A DNA stretch of 64,000 bases from Streptomyces sp. Act143 (GCF_003143935.1 NZ_QFRX01000001.1:5117327-5181326); one strand, 5' to 3'. Shown: positions 8,478 through 17,295, counted from the stretch's first letter. Notes: generated from the sequence alone by a model not told the origin. Numbers and translations are program-made.

Positions 8478-9143
8478 GTGCGCGAAGACGGAAAAATCAC
8501 CGTATTTCTTCTCGACGACCATGAAGTGGTCCGTCGGGGCGTCCATGAGCTGCTCTCGGTCGAGGACGACATCGAGGTCGTGGGCGAGGCCGGTACGGCG
8601 GCCGACGCGCTGGTGCGGATTCCGGCCACCCGGCCCGACGTCGCGGTGCTCGACGTGCGGCTTCCGGACGGCAGCGGCGTGGAGGTCTGCCGGGAGATCC
8701 GGTCGCAGAACGAGGACATCAAGTGCCTCATGCTGACCTCGTTCGCCGATGACGAGGCCCTCTTCGAGGCGATCATGGCGGGCGCCGCCGGATACGTCCT
8801 CAAGGCCATCCGGGGCAACGAGCTGCTGTCCGCCGTGCGGGACGTCGCGGCCGGCAAGTCGCTGCTGGACCCGGTGGCCACCGCGCGCGTGCTGGAGCGG
8901 TTGCGGGACGGCGGCACCGCCAAGGGCGACGACAGGCTCGCGCACCTCACCGAGCAGGAGCGCAGGATCCTCGATCTGATCGGCGAGGGCCTCACCAATC
9001 GCGCGATCGGCGAGCGGCTGCATCTCGCCGAGAAGACGATCAAGAATTACGTGTCCGCTCTGCTCTCCAAACTCGGTATGGAACGGCGGTCGCAGGCGGC
9101 GGCGTACGTGGCGCGAATGCAGGCGGAACAGCAGCGCCACTGA
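8478..9143 (+). CDS. Orphan response regulator, NarL/LuxR family
   Basis: 221-aa two-component response regulator. The receiver domain (about 6-125) has the acidic pair LLDDHE and the phospho-acceptor Asp in VAVLDVRLPDG (D59). The conserved Lys is in GYVLKAIRG. The C-terminal LuxR-type HTH contains LTEQERRILDLIGEGLTNRAIG. The GTG at 8478 is preferred over the TTG at 8466 because the family begins just before KITVFLLDD. No histidine kinase gene is adjacent, so it is an orphan. Position beside bkd and the kinase pair matches S. coelicolor SCO3818 from memory, an orphan regulator studied for effects on pigment production. Confidence 0.9.
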   Translation: MREDGKITVFLLDDHEVVRRGVHELLSVEDDIEVVGEAGTAADALVRIPATRPDVAVLDVRLPDGSGVEVCREIRSQNEDIKCLMLTSFADDEALFEAIMAGAAGYVLKAIRGNELLSAVRDVAAGKSLLDPVATARVLERLRDGGTAKGDDRLAHLTEQERRILDLIGEGLTNRAIGERLHLAEKTIKNYVSALLSKLGMERRSQAAAYVARMQAEQQRH

Positions 9144-9210
9144 CCGGCCTCGGGCCATTGAGGACCAAAGACCTCTCCCGTGGGGCGCTCCCGCGTCCGA
9201 CATTGGTGTC

Positions 9211-9633
9211 ATGCCCTCCGACGAACAGCTCGCCGTCGACCTGCTCGCCCGCACCGACTACGGCCGGGTGGCCACCAGCATGCGCGCGCTGCCCTTCCTC
9301 GCCTTCGCCCGGCACATCGTGGTCGACGGGCGGGTGCTGCTGCGGCTGCCGAGGGGCGTCGGGTACCACCGGGCGTGCATCGGCCATGTCGTCGCGTACG
9401 GCGCGGACAACCTGAGCTCGGCCCGGTCGGGCGAGGGGCTGTGGTCCGTGCACGTGGTCGGCGCGTGCACGCGGCACGATCCGACGCCCGCCGAACTCGA
9501 ACGGTTCGGCCCGGCTCCCCGCGTCGTGGACGGCGAGCCGTACGAACCCGTCTACCTGCGCGTCGAGCCGCAGTTCGGGACCGTGCACTCCACCGGCGGA
9601 GCCCTGGAAAGTCACTTCGCGCACATGCCGTGA
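9211..9633 (+). CDS. Pyridoxamine 5'-phosphate oxidase-like flavin-binding protein
   Basis: 140-aa protein of the split-barrel FMN-binding fold (PNPOx-like/FMN-binding). Features: an N-terminal helix with LLARTDYGRVATSMRALPFLAFARHIVVDGRVLLRLP, then a GHVVAYGADNL strand pair and GLWSVHVVGACTR. This is typical of small actinobacterial deazaflavin or FMN-binding proteins of unknown substrate. The ATG at 9211 lies 67 bases after the response regulator stop on the same strand, so co-transcription is possible. Confidence 0.7.
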   Translation: MPSDEQLAVDLLARTDYGRVATSMRALPFLAFARHIVVDGRVLLRLPRGVGYHRACIGHVVAYGADNLSSARSGEGLWSVHVVGACTRHDPTPAELERFGPAPRVVDGEPYEPVYLRVEPQFGTVHSTGGALESHFAHMP

Positions 9634-9698
9634 TCGATTGCGACTGTCTGTGACAATGCCCAGCTCACGGCGTCCCCGGGTGCCCTAGCATCTGGCGC

Positions 9699-10742
9699 GT
9701 GCCGCGCCCTTGTGTACCACCCCCCATGCCCCACGCGCCCCCGCTGAACGCCCTCCTGAGCCAGTACGCCGCCGGCTCCGCCGTCACCTGCGAACCCGTC
9801 GAACAAGGGCTGCTCAACCGCGGCTACCGGCTGTGCACGACCCGTGGCCGCTACTTCCTCAAGCACCACTTCGACCCCGACACCGCCGACCCGGACGCCA
9901 TCGAACGCCGGCACCGCGCCACCCAGCGCCTGGCCGAGCTGGGCGTGCCCGTGGCCCCGCCGCTGGCCGGCCGGGACGGCCGCACGGTCGCCGTGGTCGG
10001 CGGCCATGCCTACGCCCTGCACCCCTGGATCGACGGCAGGCACCGCCACGGCGGCCAGCTCGCGCCCGAGCAGTGCGCACGCCTGGGGGCGCTGCTGGGA
10101 GCCGTGCACGCCGCCCTGGAGCGCGTGATGCCGCCCAAGGGGCGCACCCGACCGTCCACGAGCCCCCACCCGGTGCGCAGCGCCGACCCCGCCGCCACCT
10201 TCGCCCTCATCGACGACCTGCTCACGCGCGTGCGCCGGCACCGCCCCGCCGACACCTTCGACGAACTGGCCCGCCACCGCCTCCTGGAGCGGCGCGCCCT
10301 GCTGGAGCAGCACGCCGAACGGCGGCCCCCGAACGGGGCGTGCGTGGGGTGGGTGCACGGCGACTTCCACCCGTTCAACCTGCTCTACAAGGGGGACGCC
10401 CCCGCCGCGATCGTCGACTGGGACCGGCTCGGCGTGCAGCCCCGCGCGGAGGAGGCCGTCCGCGCCGCCGCGATCTTCTTCGTACGGCCCGCGGGCACGC
10501 TGGACCTGCCGAAGGTGCGGGCGTACGCGCGCGCGTACCGGCGGGCGGCCGGGGCCCCGCCCTCGGAGCTGGCGGCGGCCGTGCACCGCGTGTGGTGGGA
10601 GCGGCTCAACGACTTCTGGATGCTGCGCTGGCACTACGAGCGCGGCGACACCCGCGCGGACTCCCAGTTCCCGGCGGCGTCGGCGCTGGCGGTGTGGTGG
10701 ACACGGGAGTACGAGGCGGTGTGCGACGCGTTCGCGGGCTGA
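9699..10742 (+). CDS. Aminoglycoside phosphotransferase-fold kinase (homoserine kinase-like)
   Basis: Kinase-like phosphotransferase of the APH/choline kinase fold, 347 aa from the GTG at 9699 or 338 aa from the ATG at 9726. The catalytic Brenner motif WVHGDFHPFNLL and the metal-binding VDWDRLG are intact, and RYFLKHHFDP carries the probable ATP-binding lysine. The N-terminal phrase EQGLLNRGYRL resembles ThrB2-type homoserine kinases and small-molecule kinases. It lies alone between the PNPOx-like gene and the convergent Ser/Thr kinase. The substrate is unknown. Confidence 0.8.
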   Translation: MPRPCVPPPMPHAPPLNALLSQYAAGSAVTCEPVEQGLLNRGYRLCTTRGRYFLKHHFDPDTADPDAIERRHRATQRLAELGVPVAPPLAGRDGRTVAVVGGHAYALHPWIDGRHRHGGQLAPEQCARLGALLGAVHAALERVMPPKGRTRPSTSPHPVRSADPAATFALIDDLLTRVRRHRPADTFDELARHRLLERRALLEQHAERRPPNGACVGWVHGDFHPFNLLYKGDAPAAIVDWDRLGVQPRAEEAVRAAAIFFVRPAGTLDLPKVRAYARAYRRAAGAPPSELAAAVHRVWWERLNDFWMLRWHYERGDTRADSQFPAASALAVWWTREYEAVCDAFAG

Positions 10743-10867
10743 GGGAGTGAGGGGCGACAGGTGCGGGGCAGGCAGCGCGGGAACAGCACGCGCGCGTGCG
10801 GGCCGTTTCCGGTTCGCACGCGCGCGTGGAGGTCAGGTCACAGGCCCCCCGTCGGCAGGCCCGTCCT

Positions 10868-12433
10868 TCAAGGGCCTTCTTCGCCACCCGGGTTGCCCGT
10901 GTCGCCGCCGGTGGTGTCGGTCGGCTGCGCGGTGTCGGACGGCTGGGCGGTGTCGCTCGGCTGGTTCGTCGGCTCCGTGGTCGTCGGCTCGTCCGTCGGC
11001 TCCGTGGCCGTCTCCGAAGGCGTCGCCGACGGCGTGTACGAGGGCTGCGACGACGGGGTCCAGGAGGAGCCGCCGCTGCTCGTGCCGTCGCCGGTCTGCT
11101 CCTCGGTGGTTTCGTCCGTCGGCTCGTCGCTCGGCGACTCGCTGGCCGTCTGGTCGTCCTTGGTCTGCGAGGTGGTCGGCGACTGCGTGGTGCCGCCCTC
11201 GCCGCCGTCGCCGTTGCCGCGGTTCAGCGCCAGCGCGACGCCCGCCGCGATCGCGACCACCGCGAGGACGGCCAGGATCCACAGCTTGCCGCGGCCGCTG
11301 CCCCGGTTGCCGTGCCCCTCGAAGCCGCCGTCGTCCCCGCCGCCGTAGCCCTGCGGCAGGATCGGCTGCGGGATCTGGGTCGTACCGGAGACGCCCGCGT
11401 CGGGGTGGCCCATGACGGTGGTGCTGGCGAAGCCCGCGGCCGGGGTGTGCCGGCCCTCGTGCACCGCGACCGGGCCGGTGTTCCAGGTGCCGGTGTGGCC
11501 GCCCTGCTCGTACAGCATCTGGAGCCCGTACTGGACGAGCCCGCGCATCTCCTCGGCCGTCTGGAACCGGTCGTCCGGCTCCTTGGCGAGCGAGCGCATG
11601 ACCAGGCCGTCGAGCTCCGGGGGCGTGGCGTCGGAGACCTCGGAGGGCGGGGTCGGGATGTCCTGGACGTGCTGGTAGACGACGGACAGCGGGGTCTCGC
11701 CCGTGAACGGCGGGCGCAGGGCCAGGAGTTCGTAGAGGAGGCAGCCCGTCGCGTACAGGTCGGAGCGGTGGTCGACGGCCTTGCCGAGGGCCTGCTCCGG
11801 CGACAGGTACTGGGGCGTGCCCATGACCATGCCGGTCTGCGTCATCGTCGACTGCGCGCCGTGCAGGGCGCGGGCGATGCCGAAGTCCATCACCTTGACG
11901 GCACCGTTGTTGGTGATGATGACGTTGGCGGGCTTGATGTCGCGGTGCACGATGCCGTGCTGGTGCGAGTAGGCGAGCGCCTCCAGGACGCCGGAGACGA
12001 TGATCAGGGCCTGCTCCGGGCCCGGCGCCTCGGCGTTGATCAGCAGGTCGCGGATCGTGCGCCCCTCGACGATCTCCATGACGATGTACGGAACGGACTG
12101 GCCGTTCACATAGTCCTCGCCGGAGTCGTACACGGCGACGATCGCGTGGTGGTTGAGACCGGCGACCGACTGGGCCTCGCGCGTGAAGCGGGCCTTGGAG
12201 ACCGGGTCCTCGGCGAGATCGGCGCGCAGCAGCTTGACCGCGACGGTGCGGCCCAGCCGTACATCCTCGGCGGCGAACACCTCGGCCATGCCGCCGCGGC
12301 CGAGTCTGCGTGTCAGTCGATATCGGCCGTCACCGACCAGTCCGCCGTTACCCCACAGCTCCGGCGCATCTGACATTCCGCCGCCAGTCGCCTCGGGGTC
12401 GGACGGGCCCTGAGCGCGCTGCTGCTGTGCCAT
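10868..12433 (-). CDS. Membrane Ser/Thr protein kinase without PASTA domain
   Basis: 521-aa Hanks-type kinase. The catalytic domain spans about residues 38-300: glycine loop LGRGGMAEVF, Lys67 in AVKLL, HRDIKPAN (Asp165), DFG at 183-185 and the activation loop with TMTQTGMVMGTPQYLSPEQ. One transmembrane helix (about 383-404) is followed by a Ser/Thr/Pro/Glu-rich extracellular tail (TEPTDEPTTTEPT and similar) with no folded sensor domain. It is divergent from a second, PASTA-containing kinase. The arrangement matches the SCO3820/SCO3821 pair as remembered. Phosphorylation targets are unknown. Confidence 0.93.
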   Translation of the reverse strand: MAQQQRAQGPSDPEATGGGMSDAPELWGNGGLVGDGRYRLTRRLGRGGMAEVFAAEDVRLGRTVAVKLLRADLAEDPVSKARFTREAQSVAGLNHHAIVAVYDSGEDYVNGQSVPYIVMEIVEGRTIRDLLINAEAPGPEQALIIVSGVLEALAYSHQHGIVHRDIKPANVIITNNGAVKVMDFGIARALHGAQSTMTQTGMVMGTPQYLSPEQALGKAVDHRSDLYATGCLLYELLALRPPFTGETPLSVVYQHVQDIPTPPSEVSDATPPELDGLVMRSLAKEPDDRFQTAEEMRGLVQYGLQMLYEQGGHTGTWNTGPVAVHEGRHTPAAGFASTTVMGHPDAGVSGTTQIPQPILPQGYGGGDDGGFEGHGNRGSGRGKLWILAVLAVVAIAAGVALALNRGNGDGGEGGTTQSPTTSQTKDDQTASESPSDEPTDETTEEQTGDGTSSGGSSWTPSSQPSYTPSATPSETATEPTDEPTTTEPTNQPSDTAQPSDTAQPTDTTGGDTGNPGGEEGP

Positions 12434-12784
12434 CAGTCCTCGCCGTCGTTTCTGCCCGCGGTGCGCGCGGTGTTGTTACGGTCTCCGTCGGCCACGCTAC
12501 AGCCTCCGCGCAAGCCTCCGGTCCGGGATGAGCCCGGGGACCGGTCCGAGACGGACCGGCCATCAAATCGGTAGCACGCGCTGTCGTGCAAATTCTGTGT
12601 ACTGGCCGTACGGCCCCTGTAACGCTTCCGCGACGCTTCTTTCGCGTACGGTCACGGAACGGGCACCCGGCTTGACCTGTCAGTGGGGTGGGGCAGACTT
12701 GGCCGGGAATGAGCCATTCGATCAACGACGATTCGATCAACGACAGTCGGGCCGGCGCCTGAAGGCCGATGGGGGACGCAGAAC
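12434..12784. promoter_or_regulatory. Divergent promoter region of the two kinase genes
   Basis: 351-bp intergenic region between divergent starts. A weak sigma70-like element for the right-hand gene may be TTGACC at 12672-12677, followed 17 bases later by AGACTT. A tandem duplication of ATTCGATCAACGAC (12716-12729 and 12731-12744, 15-bp period) lies about 40 bases before the start of the PASTA kinase and could be an operator. No small gene was found here. Confidence 0.45.
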
Positions 12785-14416
12785 ATGAGCCAGGACGGCG
12801 CACAGGGCCGGTACGCGGGGCGGGCACTCGCCAACAACCGCTATCAGCTGCGCGACTTGCTCGGCGAAGGCGGCATGGCCTCGGTGCACCTCGCGCACGA
12901 CACCATGCTCGACCGCCCCGTCGCGATCAAGACCCTGCACACCGAGCTGGGCCGTGAGCAGGCCTTCCGCGAGCGGTTCCGCCGCGAGGCGCAGGCCGTG
13001 GCCAAGCTCACGCACACCAATATCGTCTCGGTCTTCGACACCGGCGAGGACGCCCTCGACGGCTCGACGATGCCGTACATCGTCATGGAGTACGTCGAGG
13101 GCCGCCCGCTCGGCTCGGTGCTCGACGAGGACGTACGGCAGTTCGGCGCGATGCCCGCCGACAAGGCGCTGAAGATCACCGCCGACGTCCTCGCGGCGCT
13201 GGAGATCAGCCACGAGATGGGGCTGGTGCACCGCGACATCAAGCCGGGCAACGTCATGATGACCAAGCGCGGTGTGGTCAAGGTGATGGACTTCGGCATC
13301 GCGCGCGCCATGCAGTCGGGCGTGACGTCGATGACGCAGACCGGCATGGTCGTCGGCACCCCGCAGTACCTCTCCCCCGAGCAGGCCCTCGGCCGTGGCG
13401 TGGACGCCCGTTCCGACCTCTACTCGGTCGGCATCATGCTGTTCCAACTGGTCACCGGGCGGCTGCCGTTCGAGGCGGACTCGCCGCTGGCGATCGCGTA
13501 CGCGCATGTCCAGGAAGAGCCGGCCGCGCCCTCGTCGATCAACAGATCGCTGCCGCCGGCCGTGGACGCGCTGGTCGCCCGCGCCCTGAAGAAGAACCCG
13601 AACGAACGCTTCCCGAGCGCCGAGGCCATGCGCGACGAGTGCCTGCGCGTGGCGGCCTCCTTCCAGGCGGCGCCGCCCAGCATCGTCCCCGGCGCGCAGA
13701 CCGCCAGCGGTGCGGGAGTCGGCTCGGCCGTCTTCCCGCCGGTCGGCCAGACGCCCCCGCCGCCCACCAACAACGTCCAGACCCCGTACCAGCCGGCCCC
13801 CACGCCGAACCCGTACGGCACCCCGACCCCGACCCCGGCGCCCGCCCCGGCGTACGGCTACCCGCAGCAGGGCGGCTACCAGACGCCGGCGCCGAACGCG
13901 TACACGCCGAACACCCCGCCGCCGTACAACCTCACGCCCCAGCAGGCCTCCGCGCCTTCGTCCGGCGGCGGCAAGAGCAACCGGCCGGTCGTCCTCGGCT
14001 CGATCATCGTCTCCGTCGTCGCGGTCGGCGGCCTCATCGCGGCCCTGACCCTGAGCGGCGGCGGCACGGACGACGACGCCAAGGGCAGTGACGGCGCGAG
14101 CACGTCCGCCTCGTCGCATCCGTCGGGATACCGCTCCGGCGACCCGAACCGGACGGTCGAGACGAGCGAGTGCACCGACCCGCAGGAGTCGTACAACGAC
14201 CCGGACAAGATCCAGGTCCCGGACTTCGCCTACAAGAGCTGGGACTCGGTCCTGTCCTGCCTGAAGGCCGCCGGCTGGCACTACGACAAGACCCCCGTGG
14301 ACGAGAGCACGTGGGGCGAGGGCACCGTGATCCGGCAGTCCCCCAAGGCCGGTACGGATGTCGACCCGAAGGACGTGGACATCCAGTTCGACATCTCCAC
14401 CGGCAACCCGTCCTGA
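12785..14416 (+). CDS. Ser/Thr protein kinase with one C-terminal PASTA domain (PknB-like)
   Basis: 543-aa kinase. The catalytic domain lies at about residues 20-285 with LGEGGMASVH, Lys49 in AIKTL, HRDIKPGN (Asp151), DFG at 169-171 and TSMTQTGMVVGTPQYLSPEQ. A Pro/Thr/Tyr/Gln-rich juxtamembrane linker (about 300-395) is followed by one transmembrane helix (about 403-423). The extracellular part ends in a single PASTA-like domain (VPDFAYKSWDSVLSCLKAAGW ... GTVIRQSPKAGTDVDP), which in the family binds muropeptides or lipid II. Classical PknB has three or four PASTA units, so one is a reduced sensor. The ATG at 12785 directly precedes the kinase. Confidence 0.93.
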   Translation: MSQDGAQGRYAGRALANNRYQLRDLLGEGGMASVHLAHDTMLDRPVAIKTLHTELGREQAFRERFRREAQAVAKLTHTNIVSVFDTGEDALDGSTMPYIVMEYVEGRPLGSVLDEDVRQFGAMPADKALKITADVLAALEISHEMGLVHRDIKPGNVMMTKRGVVKVMDFGIARAMQSGVTSMTQTGMVVGTPQYLSPEQALGRGVDARSDLYSVGIMLFQLVTGRLPFEADSPLAIAYAHVQEEPAAPSSINRSLPPAVDALVARALKKNPNERFPSAEAMRDECLRVAASFQAAPPSIVPGAQTASGAGVGSAVFPPVGQTPPPPTNNVQTPYQPAPTPNPYGTPTPTPAPAPAYGYPQQGGYQTPAPNAYTPNTPPPYNLTPQQASAPSSGGGKSNRPVVLGSIIVSVVAVGGLIAALTLSGGGTDDDAKGSDGASTSASSHPSGYRSGDPNRTVETSECTDPQESYNDPDKIQVPDFAYKSWDSVLSCLKAAGWHYDKTPVDESTWGEGTVIRQSPKAGTDVDPKDVDIQFDISTGNPS

Positions 14417-14459
14417 CGGACCCCCGCGGCCGGGCCGTGCCGCGGGGCATCATGGCGGT

Positions 14460-14981
14460 ATGACCGATCTTGGAACAGTCGCGCCGGTACCGGCGGCCGT
14501 GGACGTCTCAGGGCTGGCGGACCTGGCAGGGGGCCATCACGCCCGTGCCGTGACCCCGCTCGGGACGCGGGAGGTCGCCGGGCACCTGGTGAAGGTGTAC
14601 GGCATCCAGGCACCCGGACGGGCCGTCATGGACGGGGAGGCCGCGCTGCGCATCGCCGGGGCCCATCTCGCCTCGGCCCGGCTGCGGGGCTCGCTCGGGC
14701 TGGCCGTGGTGCTGGCGCACGCGGGTGGGGACGGGGACTATCTGCTGGTCCACACGTGGATCGAGGGACACATGTCCGACCTCGCGGTCTTCGCCGGGCC
14801 GGTGGACCGGCCGGAGGAACTGCGCCCGGGGCGGCAGGGGCTGGCCCCGTGCGTGTGGGAGGCGGGCGTGCTCGCCCACGAGCGGGACGCCTTCGTCACG
14901 CATGTGCTGGACGGCACCGGGGAGTTGGCGGACCGCCTCACGGCGTGGGGCGCGGACGTACTGGAGGGGGAGGTCCGATGA
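14460..14981 (+). CDS. Conserved hypothetical actinobacterial protein
   Basis: 173-aa cytoplasmic protein with no family recognised by eye. It has good codon statistics and a mixed alpha/beta pattern with conserved-looking phrases such as GHLVKVYGIQAPG, HTWIEGHMSDLAVF and CVWEAGVLAHERDAFV. No signal peptide or membrane helix is present. The ATG at 14460 lies 43 bases after the PASTA kinase stop, and its TGA overlaps the ATG of the next gene (ATGA), so it is coupled to the acetyltransferase. The function is unknown. Confidence 0.75.
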   Translation: MTDLGTVAPVPAAVDVSGLADLAGGHHARAVTPLGTREVAGHLVKVYGIQAPGRAVMDGEAALRIAGAHLASARLRGSLGLAVVLAHAGGDGDYLLVHTWIEGHMSDLAVFAGPVDRPEELRPGRQGLAPCVWEAGVLAHERDAFVTHVLDGTGELADRLTAWGADVLEGEVR

Positions 14982-15445
14982 CGGGTCCTGCCGGGGTGCG
15001 GCGGGCGCGGGTCGAGGACCTGCCGGAGCTGATCGCGCTGATCGGTGAGCATGCCGTGTACGAGAAGGCCGACCCGCCCGCCGAGGGGCTCGCCGGGCGG
15101 CTGGAGCCGCTGCTGTTCGGGGCTCCCGAGCCCCGGCTGATCTGTCTCGTCGCCGAGGTGGGGGACGGCGGGCCCGTCGTCGGGTACGCCACCTGTTCCG
15201 CCGAGGTCTCCACCTGGGACGGGGCCGAGTACCTCCACATGGACTGCCTGTTCCTGCGGGACGGGCATCGCGGGCTCGGCCTCGGGGAGAAGCTCATGGA
15301 GGCCGTGCGGGGGGAGGCGCGGCGGCTGGGGCTCGGGCATGTGCAGTGGCAGACGCCCTTGTGGAACGAGGGGGCGATTCGCTTCTACGGGCGGATCGGG
15401 GCCACCTCGAAGGAGAAGCGGCGGTTCTTCTGGCCGGCCGGCTGA
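14978..15445 (+). CDS. GNAT family N-acetyltransferase
   Basis: 155-aa acetyl-CoA-dependent N-acetyltransferase. The acetyl-CoA binding motif A is LHMDCLFLRDGHRGLGLGEKLM (R/Q-x-x-G-x-G/A type: RGLGLG). The C-terminal NEGAIRFYGRIGA is the usual GNAT motif B. The domain resembles diamine/polyamine acetyltransferases in layout (DLPELIALI and then YLHMDCLFL). Translation is coupled to the preceding hypothetical gene. The substrate is unknown. Confidence 0.9.
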   Translation: MTGPAGVRRARVEDLPELIALIGEHAVYEKADPPAEGLAGRLEPLLFGAPEPRLICLVAEVGDGGPVVGYATCSAEVSTWDGAEYLHMDCLFLRDGHRGLGLGEKLMEAVRGEARRLGLGHVQWQTPLWNEGAIRFYGRIGATSKEKRRFFWPAG

Positions 15446-15457
15446 GCGGCCATGAGA

Positions 15458-15483
15458 AAGGGGCCCGCCGCCGCAGGCCCCTT
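15458..15483. terminator. Bidirectional terminator hairpin
   Basis: AAGGGGCC at 15458-15465 pairs with GGCCCCTT at 15476-15483 across a 10-base GC-rich loop, followed by C/T-rich sequence. It sits between the convergent acetyltransferase and DD-transpeptidase genes. Confidence 0.75.
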
Positions 15484-15502
15484 CCCCCACCGCTTCGCTA
15501 CG

Positions 15503-16402
15503 TCAGCTGATCTTCGCGTAGCCGTAGTTGATGAGCTTCTTCACGTCCGCCGTGCGGTTGTCCGCGGAGGACGCCGTCAGGACCGCGCCCATCACCGACT
15601 CGCCGTTGTACGTGGCGGCGAAGACCAGGCAGTACTTGGCGTCGGTGCCGGAGCCGGTCTTGACGCCCAGCGTGCCGTTCCAGCCCAGCAGGGTGTTGGT
15701 GTTCTTCCACGCCGCCATCGTGCGCGTGGAGCCGGAGCTGGTGATCGTCTTCGCCGTGTACGACTTGGTCTTCACGACGGACTTGAAGGTGGAGCTCTTC
15801 ATGGTGCTGCGGGCGAGCTTCGTCAGGTCGCGCGGCGTCGAGTAGTTGGAGCCGTTGCTGATGCCGTCGAACGAGTCGAAGTGCGTGTTCGTCATGCCCA
15901 GGTCGGCGGCCTTCTTGTTCATCTTGGCGATGAAGTTCTTGGTGCGGGCCGCGACCGTCGTGCCGGAGCCGAACTTGTCGGCCAGCGCCATCGCGGCGTC
16001 GCAGCCGGACGGCAGCATCATCCCGTACAGCAGCTGACGGACGGTGACCTTGTCACCGACGATCAGGTGGGCCGACGAGGCGCCCTTGGAGACGATGTAG
16101 TCGCTGTAGGCCTTCTTGATCGTGACCTTGGCGTCCAGGTTCAGGTTCGTCTGCGTGAGCACGACCTTCGCGGTCATGATCTTGGTCGTGGAGGCGGTCA
16201 GCCGCTTGGTGTCGGCCGACTTGGTGAAGAGGGTCTTGCCGGTGGCGCTGTTCATCAAGAACCCGCCCTTGGCCGTGATGGTGGGCGTGGTGACGGCCTG
16301 CGCCGGCGCCGCGGTGAGAGCCCCGGTGGCGAGCATCGCGCCGGCCGTGAGGGCGACAGCAGCGGCTCTGCGGACACGGAGGCCCTTGGTGGCGGTAATC
16401 AA
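15503..16402 (-). CDS. Secreted D-Ala-D-Ala transpeptidase/carboxypeptidase, Streptomyces K15 type (PBP, S11)
   Basis: 299-aa low-molecular-weight penicillin-binding protein. A signal peptide (RVRRAAAVALTAGAMLATG, cleavage probably after APAQA) is followed by the catalytic domain. Active-site motifs are STTK, then SGC in LPSGCDAAMALAD, then KTG in LGVKTGSG. Most S11 enzymes have SxN; Ser-Gly-Cys is the signature of the Streptomyces K15 DD-transpeptidase, and the surrounding sequence also matches that enzyme closely. No in-frame ATG or GTG lies just before the signal peptide, so TTG at 16402 (GGGGTATTTCAG upstream) is chosen over a distant ATG at 16486. It modifies peptidoglycan outside the membrane. 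Confidence 0.92.
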   Translation of the reverse strand: MITATKGLRVRRAAAVALTAGAMLATGALTAAPAQAVTTPTITAKGGFLMNSATGKTLFTKSADTKRLTASTTKIMTAKVVLTQTNLNLDAKVTIKKAYSDYIVSKGASSAHLIVGDKVTVRQLLYGMMLPSGCDAAMALADKFGSGTTVAARTKNFIAKMNKKAADLGMTNTHFDSFDGISNGSNYSTPRDLTKLARSTMKSSTFKSVVKTKSYTAKTITSSGSTRTMAAWKNTNTLLGWNGTLGVKTGSGTDAKYCLVFAATYNGESVMGAVLTASSADNRTADVKKLINYGYAKIS

Positions 16403-16611
16403 CTGAAATACCCCGAATACGTCGAATTCACCTGTGGTGCGGCCGAGTTGAAGGGGAAAGACGGTGGGGCCGCATGTGTGAGACACGTAAGTAGCACAGA
16501 AGGTTGTGCGGCATCCGGGGCGGGTGTTGCCTTTTTTGCGCGAGGGGCTCCCGTGGTCCGCATCGTGAAACGGGACCCCTCATGCGTACGTGTTGTATCT
16601 ATGCTGTGCGC

Positions 16612-17295
16612 ATGCCTTCCGCCCCACCCGCAGCCACCGACCGGCCCCCCGCCACCGCCAAGCAGCCACCCGCAGCCGACCGCGTCTACACCCACGTCAA
16701 ACAGGGCGTCCTGGAGCGCCGCTACGAGGGCGGGACCCTGCTCACCGAGGGCGAGCTCGCCGAGGCCGTCGGGGTGTCGCGCACGCCCGTGCGCGAGGCG
16801 CTGCTGCGCCTCGAGGTCGAAGGGCTGATCAAGCTCTACCCCAAGAAGGGCGCGATGGTCCTGCCCGTCTCCGCGCAGGAGATCGCGGACGTGGTGGAGA
16901 CCCGGCAGCTGGTCGAGGAACACGCCGCGCGCAAGGCCGTACCGGCGTCCCCGCAGCTCATCGCCCGGCTCGAGGAACTGCTCGCGCGGCAGAAGGAGCA
17001 GGCCGCCGCCGGGGACCTGGCGGGCGCCGCCGTCACCGACCGCTGCTTCCACGCCGAGATCGTCCGCAGCGGGGGCAACGAGATCCTCTCCCGGCTCTAC
17101 GACCAGCTCCGCGACCGGCAGCTGCGGATGGGTGTCGCGGTCATGCACGCCCACCCGGACCGCATCACCAAGACCCTCACCGAGCACGAGCAGATCCTCG
17201 ACGCGCTGCGCTCCGGCGACGCGGAGGCGGTGGTCGGGCTGATCCACGGACACGTCGAGTGGTTCTCGCACCTCGCGCGGGGTGAGGTCCGATGA
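16612..17295 (+). CDS. GntR/FadR family transcriptional regulator
   Basis: 227-aa regulator. The N-terminal winged helix holds LLTEGELAEAVGVSRTPVREALLRLEVEGLIKLYPKKG split across typical GntR positions. The C-terminal FCD domain has metal-ligand candidates in DRCFHAEIV and HEQILDAL...LIHGHVEW (Asp and three His). The ATG at 16612 lacks a Shine-Dalgarno sequence, and a TATGCT -10 candidate at 16600-16605 ends seven bases before it, suggesting a leaderless transcript. Its stop overlaps the start of the MFS gene, so regulator and transporter are one operon, probably controlled by the transporter substrate. Confidence 0.92.
   Translation: MPSAPPAATDRPPATAKQPPAADRVYTHVKQGVLERRYEGGTLLTEGELAEAVGVSRTPVREALLRLEVEGLIKLYPKKGAMVLPVSAQEIADVVETRQLVEEHAARKAVPASPQLIARLEELLARQKEQAAAGDLAGAAVTDRCFHAEIVRSGGNEILSRLYDQLRDRQLRMGVAVMHAHPDRITKTLTEHEQILDALRSGDAEAVVGLIHGHVEWFSHLARGEVR

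Noticed and set aside
12737..14281. Minus-strand open frame of 514 codons opposite the PASTA kinase
   Set aside because: Arg/Val/Gly-rich shadow; the plus strand carries all kinase motifs.
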